Source of the DNA: Vogesella margarita
GTDB taxonomy: Bacteria; Pseudomonadota; Gammaproteobacteria; Burkholderiales; Chromobacteriaceae
Assembly: GCF_028548475.1 (NCBI RefSeq)
Contig: NZ_JAQQLE010000002.1
Coordinates: 310,001 to 374,000, forward strand
Direction: 5' to 3'
Length of the DNA stretch: 64,000 nucleotides
Positions within the stretch are counted from its first letter, which is position 1; every line of letters begins with the position of its first letter. Below the pieces are notes generated by a model. That model saw only the letters and a list, made by a program, of their open reading frames with translations. It was not told where the DNA came from and made no database searches. The translations under genes were made by a program, and so were the position numbers. This document shows positions 17,576-27,634 of this stretch, in pieces.

Positions 17576-18400
17576 ATGTCCGCCGTTCCTGCCGAATACG
17601 CCCGCTACTTCCGCGCCGACGACATCGCGCCGCTGGAGTGTCTGGACGCGTTCTATACCCGGAAGGTGTTCACCCCGCACTTCCACGAGGAGTACGTGGT
17701 CAACGCGCTGACGCAGGGCGCGCAGTCCTATCGCTACCACGGCAGCTCGCACGTCGCCGGCGTCGGCGCGCTGGTGCTGATCAATCCCGGCGAGGTGCAT
17801 ACCGGCGAATCGGCCGACGCCGCCGGCTGGGGCTATCGTGGCTTCTATCCGTCGGCGACGCTGATCCGCGGCCTCGCCAGCCAGCTGGCCGGACGTCCGG
17901 TGGAGCCGTTCTTCCGCCAGACGGTGATCTACGATGTCGATCTGGCGCGGCGGCTGGCGCTGCTGCAGCCTTTGCTGGCGCAGTGCCACGACCGGCTGCA
18001 GCGCGAGAGCGCGCTGTACGCGGTGTTTGCCGACGTGCTACAGCGGCACATGGGGGTGCGCGAACAGCTGGCGGCGCGCGACCAGTCGCGGCTGCAGCAG
18101 GTGCGCGCGCTGCTGGCCGACCGCCTCGCCGACAACCTGTCGCTGCAGCCGCTGGCTGACAGCGTCGGGCTGTCGCCGTGGCATCTCAACCGCAGCTTCC
18201 GCGCCGAATTCGGCCTGCCACCGGTGGCGTGGCGTAACCAGCTGCGCGTGGCGCGTGCGCGCCAGCTGCTGGCGCAGGGCGTGGTGCCCGGCCAGGTGGC
18301 GGCGCAGCTGGGCTTTGCCGACCAGCCGCACCTGACGCGGGCCTTCCGCGCCGCGCTGGGGGTGACGCCGGCGGCCTACCAGCGCGCGGTACGCCGCTAG
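17576..18400 (+). CDS. AraC-family transcriptional regulator
   Basis: Predicted DNA-binding regulator of 274 aa. The N-terminal cupin-like effector domain (about 1-150) contains TPHFHEEYVV and the LINPGEVHTGES segment. The C-terminal pair of helix-turn-helix motifs (about 170-270) includes LSLQPLADSVGLSPWHLNR and the GFADQPHLTRAFR signature. The in-frame start at 17501 lies within the 12-mer and is unlikely. The gene is directly upstream of azlC-azlD, a common pairing, and both promoters carry the same 15-bp element, so it probably senses an amino acid or analogue and controls the exporter. Confidence 0.88.
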   Translation: MSAVPAEYARYFRADDIAPLECLDAFYTRKVFTPHFHEEYVVNALTQGAQSYRYHGSSHVAGVGALVLINPGEVHTGESADAAGWGYRGFYPSATLIRGLASQLAGRPVEPFFRQTVIYDVDLARRLALLQPLLAQCHDRLQRESALYAVFADVLQRHMGVREQLAARDQSRLQQVRALLADRLADNLSLQPLADSVGLSPWHLNRSFRAEFGLPPVAWRNQLRVARARQLLAQGVVPGQVAAQLGFADQPHLTRAFRAALGVTPAAYQRAVRR

Positions 18401-18405
18401 CCGGC

Positions 18406-18420
18406 GCAAGATCGTTCAAG
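18406..18420 (+). promoter_or_regulatory. AraC-type operator copy 2 (upstream of azlC)
   Basis: GCAAGATCGTTCAAG, identical to 17507-17521, followed by ACCC and ending 54 nt before the azlC start codon. Confidence 0.6.
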
Positions 18421-18446
18421 ACCCGAGGCCGGCGGCAATCTATGCT

Positions 18447-18458
18447 GCGGCCAACCTT
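18447..18458 (-). repeat. Dispersed 12-mer, copy 7
   Basis: Exact copy in the azlC leader, just upstream of the ribosome-binding site. Confidence 0.95.
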
Positions 18459-18474
18459 TTACTGTGGAGCAAGC

Positions 18475-19197
18475 ATGTCACCACGATTTACCCCGCTTTG
18501 GGCCGGTGCCCGCGATTCGCTGCCGATGCTGGTCGGCGCCGCGCCGTTCGGCGTCATCTTCGGCACGCTGGCGATCGCCACCGGTATTCCGGCATGGGCG
18601 ACGCTGGCGCTGTCGGCGCTGGTGTTCGCCGGTTCGTCGCAGTTCGTCGCCGTCAGCCTGATCGGCAGCGGCGCGGCGCTGCCGGTGATCTGGCTGACCA
18701 CCTTTGTCGTCAACCTGCGCCACGCGCTGTACAGCGCCACCCTGCTGCCCTACGCCCGCCACCTGCCGGCGCGCTGGCGCTGGTCGCTGGCGTTCTGGCT
18801 CACCGACGAGACCTTCGCCGTGGTCGAGCACCGGCTGCGACAGCAGCACGACGAGTCCGACGGCGCCTGGTACTGGCTGGGCTCGTCGCTGGCGATGTAC
18901 GGCAACTGGCAGCTGTGGACTGTTATCGGCGTGCTGCTGGGGCAGAGCGTGCCGGGCCTGGCCGATCTGGGGCTGGATTTTGCGATGGTGGCCACCTTCG
19001 CCGCCATCGTCGCGCCGCAGCTGAAAAAGCGGCCGGTGCTGGTGGCGGCACTGCTGGCCGGCGTGGTGGCGCTGCTGGCGCGTGACCTGCCGTTCAAGCT
19101 GGGGCTGATGCTGGCAGCGTTGGCCGGGGTGGCCGGCGGCGTGCTGGCCGAGCGGCTGGCGACGAGCGGCAAGCCTGAAATGAAGGAGACAACATGA
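18475..19197 (+). CDS. azlC: AzlC-family amino-acid exporter, large subunit
   Basis: Large subunit of the two-part branched-chain amino-acid exporter (AzlCD, called YgaZH in E. coli). It has 240 aa with several hydrophobic helices and the conserved segments GAAPFGVIFGTLA, FAGSSQF and NLRHALYSA. ATG 18475 has GGAG 6 nt upstream. An earlier in-frame codon at 18442 would translate the 12-mer and is unlikely. It overlaps azlD by 4 bp (ATGA). Inner membrane; substrate is inferred from the family. Confidence 0.9.
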   Translation: MSPRFTPLWAGARDSLPMLVGAAPFGVIFGTLAIATGIPAWATLALSALVFAGSSQFVAVSLIGSGAALPVIWLTTFVVNLRHALYSATLLPYARHLPARWRWSLAFWLTDETFAVVEHRLRQQHDESDGAWYWLGSSLAMYGNWQLWTVIGVLLGQSVPGLADLGLDFAMVATFAAIVAPQLKKRPVLVAALLAGVVALLARDLPFKLGLMLAALAGVAGGVLAERLATSGKPEMKETT

Positions 19198-19514
19198 ACC
19201 TGCACCTGCTGCTGACCATTGCCGGCATGGTTGTGGTCACCTACGGCATCCGGCTGAGTTTTCTGGTGTTCGGCCACCGGCTGAGCTTCCCTGCCTGGCT
19301 GTCGCGCGCACTGCACTACGTGCCGGCGGCGGTGCTGACCGCGCTGATCGTGCCGATGGCGCTGGCGCCGCAGGGCGCCATTGACCTGTCGCCGGGCAAT
19401 GCCTACCTGCCCGGCACCCTCGCCGCGGCGGCGGTGGCGTTTTTCAGCCGCCACACGCTGGCGGCGATCGTCAGCGGTTTCGTGGTGTACGGTCTGTGGC
19501 GCTGGCTGCTGTGA
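19194..19514 (+). CDS. azlD: AzlD-family amino-acid exporter, small subunit
   Basis: Small 106-aa membrane protein with three or four helices, the partner of AzlC. It shows the family's TYGIRLSFL near the N-terminus and LHYVPAAVLTALI in the middle. It begins in the ATGA overlap with azlC, so the two are translationally coupled. Its last 44 bp overlap the 3' end of the convergent DGC-domain gene. Confidence 0.88.
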   Translation: MNLHLLLTIAGMVVVTYGIRLSFLVFGHRLSFPAWLSRALHYVPAAVLTALIVPMALAPQGAIDLSPGNAYLPGTLAAAAVAFFSRHTLAAIVSGFVVYGLWRWLL

Positions 19515-19917
19515 GGGGGGCGGCCTGCGGGTCGTGAGGCTCGCACGGCGGTTGCAGCGACTGCGCCGCCGCCACCAGCTGCGGCCACAGCCGCTCGGCG
19601 TCGGCGTTGTTAAAGTCGGCGTGCTTGCGTTTGATCACGCCGTGGTCGGACAGCTCGATGCTCAGATCGGCCTGCACCCCGGCCTGCTTCAGGCAGCCCT
19701 GCACGCAGCGCAGCGGACAGCCGTCCAGCGCCAGGATGCGGCGGCCGCTGCGCGCCAGCCGCAGCAGCGTCGGCACCTGACCGCCGACGCCGGCGATGCA
19801 GGACATCTCGGCATGGCCGGCGCGGGTAAGGCGCAGCGCGAAGTGGTTGGCCAGTTGTGCGGCGCTGGAGCAGCCGGAACAGGCGTAGACCAGGGGCAGC
19901 GTGGGATCGGGTTTCAT
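19471..19917 (-). CDS. DGC-domain putative zinc-binding protein
   Basis: Soluble 148-aa protein. An N-terminal YACSGCS motif and a central DGCPLRCVQGC motif give the cysteine pattern of the DGC domain, predicted to bind zinc. The last 35 residues look disordered. It is 88 nt downstream of rodA on the same strand and may be the tail of the mre-mrd operon. Its 3' end overlaps azlD by 44 bp, with no terminator visible between the convergent genes. Function unknown. Confidence 0.75.
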   Translation of the reverse strand: MKPDPTLPLVYACSGCSSAAQLANHFALRLTRAGHAEMSCIAGVGGQVPTLLRLARSGRRILALDGCPLRCVQGCLKQAGVQADLSIELSDHGVIKRKHADFNNADAERLWPQLVAAAQSLQPPCEPHDPQAAPLTAASATDRTPRNR

Positions 19918-19986
19918 GGCGTCCAGCCTAGCGCGCCGGCGACGCGCGCGCCATCGGCCGCATGGTCTAGGCCGCTTGGCCGGCTT

Positions 19987-19998
19987 GCGGCCAACCTT
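19987..19998 (-). repeat. Dispersed 12-mer, copy 8
   Basis: Exact copy between rodA and the DGC-domain gene. Confidence 0.95.
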
Positions 19999-20005
19999 GT
20001 GCCGC

Positions 20006-21103
20006 TTAGCGGCGCTGCAGCTTGCCGATACCCATCAGCATGCCCAGACCGATGGCCAGCGACACGGTGGCGGTGCCGCCGTAGGACATGAAGGGCAGCG
20101 GCACGCCGACCACCGGCAGGATGCCGGCGACCATGCCCATGTTGACGAACACGTAGACGAAGAACGACAGCGTGATGGCGCCGGCCAGCAGGCGGCCGTA
20201 CAGCGTCGGCGCGCGCGCGGTGATCAGCAGGCAGCGGCTGATGATGCCGAGGTATAGCGCCAGCAGCAGCAGGTTGCCGACGAGACCGAACTCCTCGGAG
20301 TACACCGCGAAGATGAAGTCGGTGGTGCGCTCCGGGATGTAGTCGAGGTGGGTCTGGCTACCCGCCAGCCAGCCCTTGCCCCACACCCCGCCGGAGCCGA
20401 TGGCGATCATCGACTGGATGATGTGGTAGCCATCGCCCAGCGGGTCCTGCATCGGGTCGATCAGGGTCAGCACGCGCTTGCGCTGGTAGTCGTGCATCAG
20501 GTTCCACACCACCGGCAGGCTGGCAAGAAAGGCGACGGCGCCACCGATGATGATCTTCCACGGCAGCCCGGCAAAGAACAGCGCAAAGAAACCGGCTCCC
20601 ATCACCAGCGTGGCGGTACCGAGGTCGGGCTGTTTCAGGATCAGCAGGCCGGGAATCACGATCAGGATCGCCGCCACCACGTAGTGGCGCCAGTTGAGGG
20701 TGGTTTCGTATTTCTGGAAGTACCACGCCAGCATCATCGGCACCGCGATCTTCATGATTTCCGATGGCTGGATGCGGCCGATGCCGACGTTCAGCCAGCG
20801 GGTAGAGCCGTTGACGGTGATGCCGGCCACTTCGACGCCGACCAGCAGCAACACGCCGGCGACATACAGCGGCAGCGCCATGTGCATCACCGTCTGCGGG
20901 CTCAGCCGTGCCAGCAGCCACATGACGAGCAGCGACAGCGCGGTGTAGACCAGCTTGTTGTCGATCTTGGCCCAGCTCTGGTTGGAGGCGGAAAACAGCG
21001 CGATCATGCTCAGCACGAACACGCCGGCGAGCAGCGCCAGCAGCCAGCCGTCCAGCGGGTCCATGATGGCGTGGGCGATGCGCTTAGCGAGCGACACTTG
21101 CAT
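20006..21103 (-). CDS. rodA: Rod-shape SEDS glycosyltransferase RodA
   Basis: SEDS-family peptidoglycan polymerase of the elongation complex, working with PBP2. It has 365 aa and about ten membrane helices. Diagnostic segments: GSTRWLNVGIGRIQPSEIMKI, KQPDLGTA, and the C-terminal GMVAGILPVVGVPLPFMSYGG. The start overlaps the end of mrdA by 20 bp, which implies coupling. Inner membrane, in the mreBCD-mrdA-rodA order typical of Gram-negative rods. Confidence 0.96.
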   Translation of the reverse strand: MQVSLAKRIAHAIMDPLDGWLLALLAGVFVLSMIALFSASNQSWAKIDNKLVYTALSLLVMWLLARLSPQTVMHMALPLYVAGVLLLVGVEVAGITVNGSTRWLNVGIGRIQPSEIMKIAVPMMLAWYFQKYETTLNWRHYVVAAILIVIPGLLILKQPDLGTATLVMGAGFFALFFAGLPWKIIIGGAVAFLASLPVVWNLMHDYQRKRVLTLIDPMQDPLGDGYHIIQSMIAIGSGGVWGKGWLAGSQTHLDYIPERTTDFIFAVYSEEFGLVGNLLLLALYLGIISRCLLITARAPTLYGRLLAGAITLSFFVYVFVNMGMVAGILPVVGVPLPFMSYGGTATVSLAIGLGMLMGIGKLQRR

Positions 21104-23036
21104 CTTGCTTTCCTGTTGCCGAAGGCGGGAAGGTTTCCAGCTGACCGCGGATGTCGTCGGACAGCTTGCCGGTCAGGTAGTAGTCGAACAGCGCGCGCGC
21201 GATCGGCGCGGCGGCGGTGGCGCCGAAGCCGGCGTTTTCCACGATCACGGCCACCGCGATCTTCGGCTGCTCCACCGGGGCGAAGGCGATGAACCAGGAG
21301 TGGTCGCGGTGCTGTTCGGCCAGCGCGCCGGCGTTGTACTTGGCGCCCTGCTTGATCTGCACCACCTGCGCGGTGCCGGTCTTGCCGGCCATCGAGTACT
21401 GCAGGCCCTGGCCCAGCCGCCAGCCGGTGCCGCCCGGCTGCATCACCGCCTGCATGCCCTTCTTGATGTAGTCGTAGTGCTGCTGCTTGAACGGAAGCTG
21501 CTTGTACGGCGCCGCCTCGATCAGGCGCGTCTTGCCGTTGAGCGCGTCGGTGACCTTCTGCACCAAGTGCGGATGGAAGGCACGGCCGTCATTGGCCAGG
21601 ATCGCGGTGGCATTGGCCATCTGCAGCGGAGTGTAGGTGTTGAAGCCCTGGCCGATGCCGATGCTGACTACGTCGGCCGGCAGCCAGCGGCGGTGTTCGT
21701 CGCGGAAGCGCTTGCCGGCAAAGCGGCGTGCCTTCCACTCCTTGGTCGGCAGCACGCCGATCGCCTCGCCGTCGAGGTCGATGCCGGTCTTGCTGCCGAG
21801 GCCGAACTGCGCCAGCAGCGGGTGGATGCGGTCGATGCCCATGTCCCAGGCCAGCTTGTAGAAGAAGGTGTCGCTGGAGACCGCGATGGCGCGGGCCAGG
21901 TTGGCGGAGCCGTTGCCGCGCGGGTTGGAATCGCGGAACTGGTGGCTGGAGCCGGGCAGGGTGAAGTAGCCCGGGGCAGGGCGGACCTCGTTCGGGCCGA
22001 TGGCGCCGGATTCCAGCGCCGCCATGCCCATGAAGGGTTTGAAGGTGGAGCCGGGCGGGTACATGCCGCGGATGGCGCGGTTGATCAGCGGCCGTTGCCA
22101 GTCGTCGTTCAGGCTCTGCCAGCTCTGGCTGTCGATGCCGTCGATGAACAGGTTGGGGTCGAAGCTGGGTTTGGACAGCAGCGCCAGCACGCCGCCGCTG
22201 CGCGGGTCGATGGCGACCAGCGCGCCGCGGCGATTGCCGAACAGCTTGTCGGCGACATCCTGCAGGTGGATGTCCAGCGCCAGCTGCAGCGTGTTGCCGT
22301 GTACCGGGGCGGTACGGCGCAGCGAACGCACCGCGCGGCCGGCGGAGTCGGTCTCGATCTCCTCAAAGCCGTTCTGGCCGTGCAGCTCGTTCTCGTACAC
22401 CGCTTCCAGCCCCAGCTTGCCGATATGGGTGGCGCCGCGGTAGTTGGCGGCTTTTTCCTCGGCGACGAGGCGGTCCTTGTCGCGCGGGCCGATGCGGCCG
22501 ATGTAGCCGAGCACGTGGCTGGTCAGCTCCTTGTACGGGTAGTCGCGGTACAACCGCGCCTTGACCTCGACGCCGGGGAAGCGCCACAGGTTGGCCGCAA
22601 CCTTGGCGGCCTCGGTATCGTCCATCTTCAGCCGCAGCGGCACCGGTTCGAAGTCCTTCGATTCCGACAGGAATTTCTGGAAGCGTTTCAGGTCGCGCGG
22701 CGTGATCGGCACCACCTCGCCCAGCGCCTTGATGGTGGCGTCGAGGTTGTCGATCTTGTCCGGTGTCAGTTCCAGGGTGTAGGACGCGTAGTTGCGCGCC
22801 AGCTCGATGCCATTGCGGTCGACGATCAGGCCGCGGTTGGGCTGCACAGGCACCAGCGAGATGCTGTTGTTCTGGGCGAGGGTGGTGAAGTGCTCGTACT
22901 GGAACACCTGCAGCCAGACAAAGCGGGCCACCAGCAGCAACAGCATCAGCACCATGAACAGGTAGGCGGCCAGCAGCCGCCAGTACAGTTGGCGCTCTTC
23001 GGTGTGCGGGTCTTTCAGGCGTGCGGCTTGCTTCAT
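21084..23036 (-). CDS. mrdA: Penicillin-binding protein 2 (elongasome transpeptidase)
   Basis: Monofunctional class B transpeptidase that crosslinks lateral-wall peptidoglycan. It has 650 aa: a membrane anchor (about 20-42), a pedestal domain, and a penicillin-binding domain with nucleophile Ser330 in GSTFKPF (the same number as in E. coli PBP2), the SSD motif and GKTGTAQV. One degenerate 12-mer (22588-22600) falls within it. It sits between mreD (5-nt gap) and rodA (20-bp overlap). Confidence 0.96.
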   Translation of the reverse strand: MKQAARLKDPHTEERQLYWRLLAAYLFMVLMLLLLVARFVWLQVFQYEHFTTLAQNNSISLVPVQPNRGLIVDRNGIELARNYASYTLELTPDKIDNLDATIKALGEVVPITPRDLKRFQKFLSESKDFEPVPLRLKMDDTEAAKVAANLWRFPGVEVKARLYRDYPYKELTSHVLGYIGRIGPRDKDRLVAEEKAANYRGATHIGKLGLEAVYENELHGQNGFEEIETDSAGRAVRSLRRTAPVHGNTLQLALDIHLQDVADKLFGNRRGALVAIDPRSGGVLALLSKPSFDPNLFIDGIDSQSWQSLNDDWQRPLINRAIRGMYPPGSTFKPFMGMAALESGAIGPNEVRPAPGYFTLPGSSHQFRDSNPRGNGSANLARAIAVSSDTFFYKLAWDMGIDRIHPLLAQFGLGSKTGIDLDGEAIGVLPTKEWKARRFAGKRFRDEHRRWLPADVVSIGIGQGFNTYTPLQMANATAILANDGRAFHPHLVQKVTDALNGKTRLIEAAPYKQLPFKQQHYDYIKKGMQAVMQPGGTGWRLGQGLQYSMAGKTGTAQVVQIKQGAKYNAGALAEQHRDHSWFIAFAPVEQPKIAVAVIVENAGFGATAAAPIARALFDYYLTGKLSDDIRGQLETFPPSATGKQDASVAR

Positions 23037-23041
23037 GGCGC

Positions 23042-23545
23042 TCAGTGCCGCTCTCTACGGTAGGGCAGCAGCATCAGTTTGGTCAGCAGCGGCCACAGCA
23101 GCGCACCGATCAGCGCCGGCAGGAAGTAGCCGAGACCTGGCAGGGTGGCGCCTAGGCTCCAGCGCGCGATGGCCATCAGCAGCTGCATCAGCAGCATCAG
23201 CACCAGGATCACCAGCGCCTGCTGGCCGAGGTTGAACATCACCAGCTGCTGCTGGCGCAACAGGATCAGGTAGGCGCCGACGGAGTAGGCCAGCGCATGC
23301 TGGCCGAACATGCTGGTCGACACCACGTCGGCCAGGAGGCCGATGCCGAAGGCCATGCCGATGCCGATGCGCCGCGGCTGGTTCAGGCTCCAGTACAGGA
23401 TCAGCAGCGCGACGAAGTCGGGCAGCCAGCGGTTGGAGCCTTGCGGCAAGGGCAGTAGCTCCAGCATCAGGGCGATAACAAAGGTCAGCGTGATGAAGCG
23501 GCGCTTGACCGGCTTGAGCAATTCTTGCGGGCGGTCGTAGTTCAT
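23042..23545 (-). CDS. mreD: Rod-shape-determining protein MreD
   Basis: Small polytopic inner-membrane protein (167 aa, five or six helices) of the Mre complex. Typical features are LPDFVALLILYWSLNQP and GLLADVVSTSMFGQHALAYS. ATG 23545 (MNYDRPQE) is chosen; an in-frame TTG at 23566 would add seven residues. No clear ribosome-binding site is visible for either. It is between mreC and mrdA on the minus strand. Confidence 0.9.
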   Translation of the reverse strand: MNYDRPQELLKPVKRRFITLTFVIALMLELLPLPQGSNRWLPDFVALLILYWSLNQPRRIGIGMAFGIGLLADVVSTSMFGQHALAYSVGAYLILLRQQQLVMFNLGQQALVILVLMLLMQLLMAIARWSLGATLPGLGYFLPALIGALLWPLLTKLMLLPYRRERH

Positions 23546-23612
23546 GACGGTCGGGACTGACGGCAATGGCGCAGCTGGGCACGGCCGCTGCCGGGGTGGG
23601 GGGCATCACGCA

Positions 23613-24506
23613 TCATGGCGATTTCTTGTCGGACTTGCTGGCGGCGGCCGGTGGGGCCGGGATGGCGGCCAGCGGCGGGTGCCGGTTGGGCATGATCACC
23701 ACGAAGCGGCTGGACTGCACGCCGGCGATCGCCTCGCTGCGCACGCGGGCAAAGGCGGCACCGCCAAGACGGTCGATCTGTTTGACCCGTGCCACCGGAA
23801 TGCCCTGTAGGTAGACGCCGTCGATGCCGGAGGTGACCAGCAGGTCATTCTCGCGGATGTCGGTGCTGATCGGCAGGTAGCGCACTTCCACGCCGCCGCC
23901 AAAACCGTACAGCAGTGCGCGATGGCCGGTGCGCTCGATCATCACCGGTACGGTGAAGTTGCGGTTGATCACCTGGGTGACCTCGGCGCTCAGCGGCTGC
24001 ACGCGGGTCACCTGGCCGATGAGGCCGTTCTCGTCGATCACCGCCTGACCGCTGGCGATACCGCTGTCGCTGCCCTTGTCGATGATCAGGCGATAGGAAA
24101 ACGGATCGCGGCCGGTGTACAGCACCTCGGCCACCACGCCGGCATACGAGGGCTGGGCCGCCAGCGCATTGACCCGGCGCAGCTGCTGCAGCTCCTTCTC
24201 CAGCGCCGACATGCGCATCAGGTGCGAGGACTGGACCAGGTCGCGTTCGCGCAGCGCGTCGTTCTCGTGCTTCAGCGCCGCTTGCGCGGTGAAGTAGTCG
24301 CCGGCCTGCATGGCGAGGTTGAGCGGCACGTTGGCCGCACGCTGTAGCGGATACAGCACCACGGAAACGGCGTCGCGCGCCTTTTCCATCAGGCCGTACT
24401 GACTGTCGCCGACCAGCAGCGCCAGCGAGGCGAGCACGCACAGGAGCAGGCGGCTGCCGGGCTGCAGGCCCTGGTTGGCAAAGCTGGGGGTGTTGGCAAA
24501 GTTCAT
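23613..24506 (-). CDS. mreC: Rod-shape-determining protein MreC
   Basis: Bitopic elongasome scaffold of 297 aa from ATG 24506. A short cytoplasmic tail, a membrane helix (about 19-38), a periplasmic coiled coil (KHENDALRERDL to LEKELQQL) and the beta-barrel MreC domain, with GQVIDENGLIGQV-like and LLVTSGIDGVYLQGIPVA segments. The C-terminal tail is Ala/Pro- and Lys-rich. An in-frame GTG at 24521 would lie within the mreB-mreC inverted repeat. It links MreB filaments to PBP2 and RodA. Confidence 0.93.
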   Translation of the reverse strand: MNFANTPSFANQGLQPGSRLLLCVLASLALLVGDSQYGLMEKARDAVSVVLYPLQRAANVPLNLAMQAGDYFTAQAALKHENDALRERDLVQSSHLMRMSALEKELQQLRRVNALAAQPSYAGVVAEVLYTGRDPFSYRLIIDKGSDSGIASGQAVIDENGLIGQVTRVQPLSAEVTQVINRNFTVPVMIERTGHRALLYGFGGGVEVRYLPISTDIRENDLLVTSGIDGVYLQGIPVARVKQIDRLGGAAFARVRSEAIAGVQSSRFVVIMPNRHPPLAAIPAPPAAASKSDKKSP

Positions 24507-24514
24507 GCAGCACC

Positions 24515-24538
24515 ACGTCACCTCTTGCGAGGTGACGT
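24515..24538. repeat. Intercistronic inverted repeat between mreB and mreC
   Basis: ACGTCACCTC (24515-24524) and GAGGTGACGT (24529-24538) form a perfect 10-bp stem with a TTGC loop. There is no T-run on either strand, so it is more likely an mRNA-stability or translation element than a terminator. Confidence 0.6.
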
Positions 24539-24550
24539 CTGGTCAGGAAA

Positions 24551-25690
<1,140 letters not shown>

Positions 25691-25737
25691 TCACTGCCCG
25701 TAGCGGTCTCGTTTGCCAAGCAGGTCTGGCCCCTTGG

Positions 25738-25765
25738 TTCTTGGGCTAATGTAACCAATTATGAT
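25738..25765 (+). promoter_or_regulatory. Candidate promoter of gatCAB
   Basis: TTCTTG (25738-25743), a 16-bp spacer and TATGAT (25760-25765), about 43 nt before the gatC start. The -10 is good and the -35 weak. Confidence 0.45.
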
Positions 25766-25808
25766 ACCCTACAACGCTTGAAATATTAAAGATTTTGACG
25801 AGGACGCC

Positions 25809-26096
25809 ATGTCGTTGAGCCATCAGGATGTTGCACGTATTGCGCGCCTGTCCCGCATCGCGGTAACAGACGCCGAAATCGACGCGGTAAACCGCCAGTT
25901 GAACAGTATTCTCGGCCTGATCGAGCAGATGCAGGCGGTCGATACCGACGGCATCGAGCCGATGGCGCACCCGCAGGATGTCAGCCTGCGCCTGCGCGAA
26001 GACGTCGTCACCGAGCCGAACCGGCGCGAGGCATGCCAGGCGGTGGCGCCGCAGGTGGAAAAAGGCCTGTTCCTGGTGCCGAAAGTCATCGAATAA
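25809..26096 (+). CDS. gatC: Asp/Glu-tRNA amidotransferase subunit C
   Basis: Small 95-aa subunit that wraps around GatA and GatB and stabilises the complex. It has the family's [15 protein letters not shown] start and the central [28 protein letters not shown]-type segment. The ATG follows GACGAGGAC, a good ribosome-binding site. It is first of gatC-gatA-gatB. Confidence 0.95.
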   Translation: MSLSHQDVARIARLSRIAVTDAEIDAVNRQLNSILGLIEQMQAVDTDGIEPMAHPQDVSLRLREDVVTEPNRREACQAVAPQVEKGLFLVPKVIE

Positions 26097-26102
26097 GCCG
26101 CT

Positions 26103-26114
26103 GCGGCCAACCTT
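26103..26114 (-). repeat. Dispersed 12-mer, copy 9
   Basis: Exact copy between gatC and gatA. Confidence 0.95.
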
Positions 26115-26169
26115 TGCCGTATCTGCCCTGCCGCCGAGGCGGGCCTTCTCTACGGAAGCTCTCTACACG

Positions 26170-27621
26170 ATGATTCACGCTACGCTAAAACAATTGTCGC
26201 AACAGCTGGCCGACAAGCAGGTTTCTGCCGTCGAGCTGGCTACCGAGTACCTGCAGCGCATCGACGCGCTCAACCCGCAACTGAACGCCTTCATCACCGT
26301 CGACCGCGACAAGACCCTGCTCGAAGCCGCCGCCGCCGATGCGCGCCGCGCCGCCGGCCAGGCCGGGCTGTTGACCGGTGCGCCGATCGCGCACAAGGAC
26401 ATCTTCTGCCAGCAGGGCTGGAAGACCAGCTGCGGCTCGAAGATGCTGGACAACTTCATCTCGCCGTACAACGCACACGTGATCGAGCAGTGCCAGGCCG
26501 CCGGCCTGGTGACGCTGGGCCGCGCCAATATGGACGAGTTCGCGATGGGCTCGTCCAACGAGAACAGTTTCTACGGCGCGGTGAAGAACCCGTGGGACCT
26601 GAACGCCATCCCGGGCGGCTCCTCCGGCGGTTCCGCTGCTGCCGTGGCCGCGCGCCTGGCGCCGGTGGCCACCGCCACCGATACCGGCGGCTCCATCCGC
26701 CAGCCGGCCAGCCACTGCGGCGTGACCGGCATCAAGCCGACCTACGGCGTGGTGTCTCGCTTCGGTATGGTCGCCTACGCCAGCTCGCTGGATCAGGGCG
26801 GGGTGATGGCGCAGACCGCCGAAGACTGCGCACTGATGCTGAACGTGATCGCCGGCTTCGACGAGCGCGATTCCACCAGCCTGGAGCGCGCCAAGGAAGA
26901 CTACAGTCGCGACTTGGCGCAGCCGCTGGCCGGCCTGCGTGTCGGCCTGCCGCGCGAATACTTTGCCGAGGGTCTGGCCGCCGACGTTGGCCGCATCATC
27001 GACAACGCCGTGAGCGAGCTGAAGAAGCTGGGCGCCGAGGTGGTGGAAGTGAGTCTGCCCAACACCCAGCTGTCGATCCCGGCCTACTACGTGATCGCGC
27101 CGGCCGAAGCCTCCGCCAACCTGTCGCGCTTCGACGGCGTGCGCTACGGCCACCGCGCCAGCGAGTACAAGGACCTGGTGGACATGTACGAGAAGTCGCG
27201 CGCCGAAGGCTTCGGCAGCGAGGTGAAGCGCCGCATCATGGTCGGCACTTATGTGCTGAGTCACGGCTACTACGACGCCTACTACATCAAGGCGCAGAAG
27301 ATCCGCCGCCTGATCGCCGACGACTTCAAGGCCGCGTTCGCCGGCTGCGACGTGATCCTGGGGCCGGTGGCGCCGACCGCCGCCTTCAACCTGGGCGAGA
27401 AGTCCGGCGACCCGGTGCAGATGTACCTGTCGGACATCTACACGCTGTCGGTGAACCTCGCCGGCCTGCCGGCGATGAGCGTGCCGGCCGGCTTCAGCGA
27501 CAACGGCCGCCCGGTGGGGCTGCAGATCATCGGCAACTATTTTGCCGAGGCCAAGATGCTGAACGTGGCACACCAGTTCCAGCAGGTCACCGACTGGCAC
27601 AGCAAGGCTCCGGCACTGTAA
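26170..27621 (+). CDS. gatA: Asp/Glu-tRNA amidotransferase subunit A
   Basis: Amidase subunit that releases ammonia from glutamine for transamidation of misacylated tRNA. It has 483 aa from ATG 26170. The Ser-cisSer-Lys triad is complete: Lys76 (AHKDIF), Ser151 (GGSSGGS) and Ser175 (TGGSIR), with the same spacings (75 and 24) as S. aureus GatA. An intergenic 12-mer copy precedes it. The frame is open into gatC, but 26170 matches family starts. Having gatCAB suggests that Gln-tRNA and/or Asn-tRNA is made indirectly in this organism. Confidence 0.96.
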   Translation: MIHATLKQLSQQLADKQVSAVELATEYLQRIDALNPQLNAFITVDRDKTLLEAAAADARRAAGQAGLLTGAPIAHKDIFCQQGWKTSCGSKMLDNFISPYNAHVIEQCQAAGLVTLGRANMDEFAMGSSNENSFYGAVKNPWDLNAIPGGSSGGSAAAVAARLAPVATATDTGGSIRQPASHCGVTGIKPTYGVVSRFGMVAYASSLDQGGVMAQTAEDCALMLNVIAGFDERDSTSLERAKEDYSRDLAQPLAGLRVGLPREYFAEGLAADVGRIIDNAVSELKKLGAEVVEVSLPNTQLSIPAYYVIAPAEASANLSRFDGVRYGHRASEYKDLVDMYEKSRAEGFGSEVKRRIMVGTYVLSHGYYDAYYIKAQKIRRLIADDFKAAFAGCDVILGPVAPTAAFNLGEKSGDPVQMYLSDIYTLSVNLAGLPAMSVPAGFSDNGRPVGLQIIGNYFAEAKMLNVAHQFQQVTDWHSKAPAL

Positions 27622-27634
27622 TTACGCGATCAAC

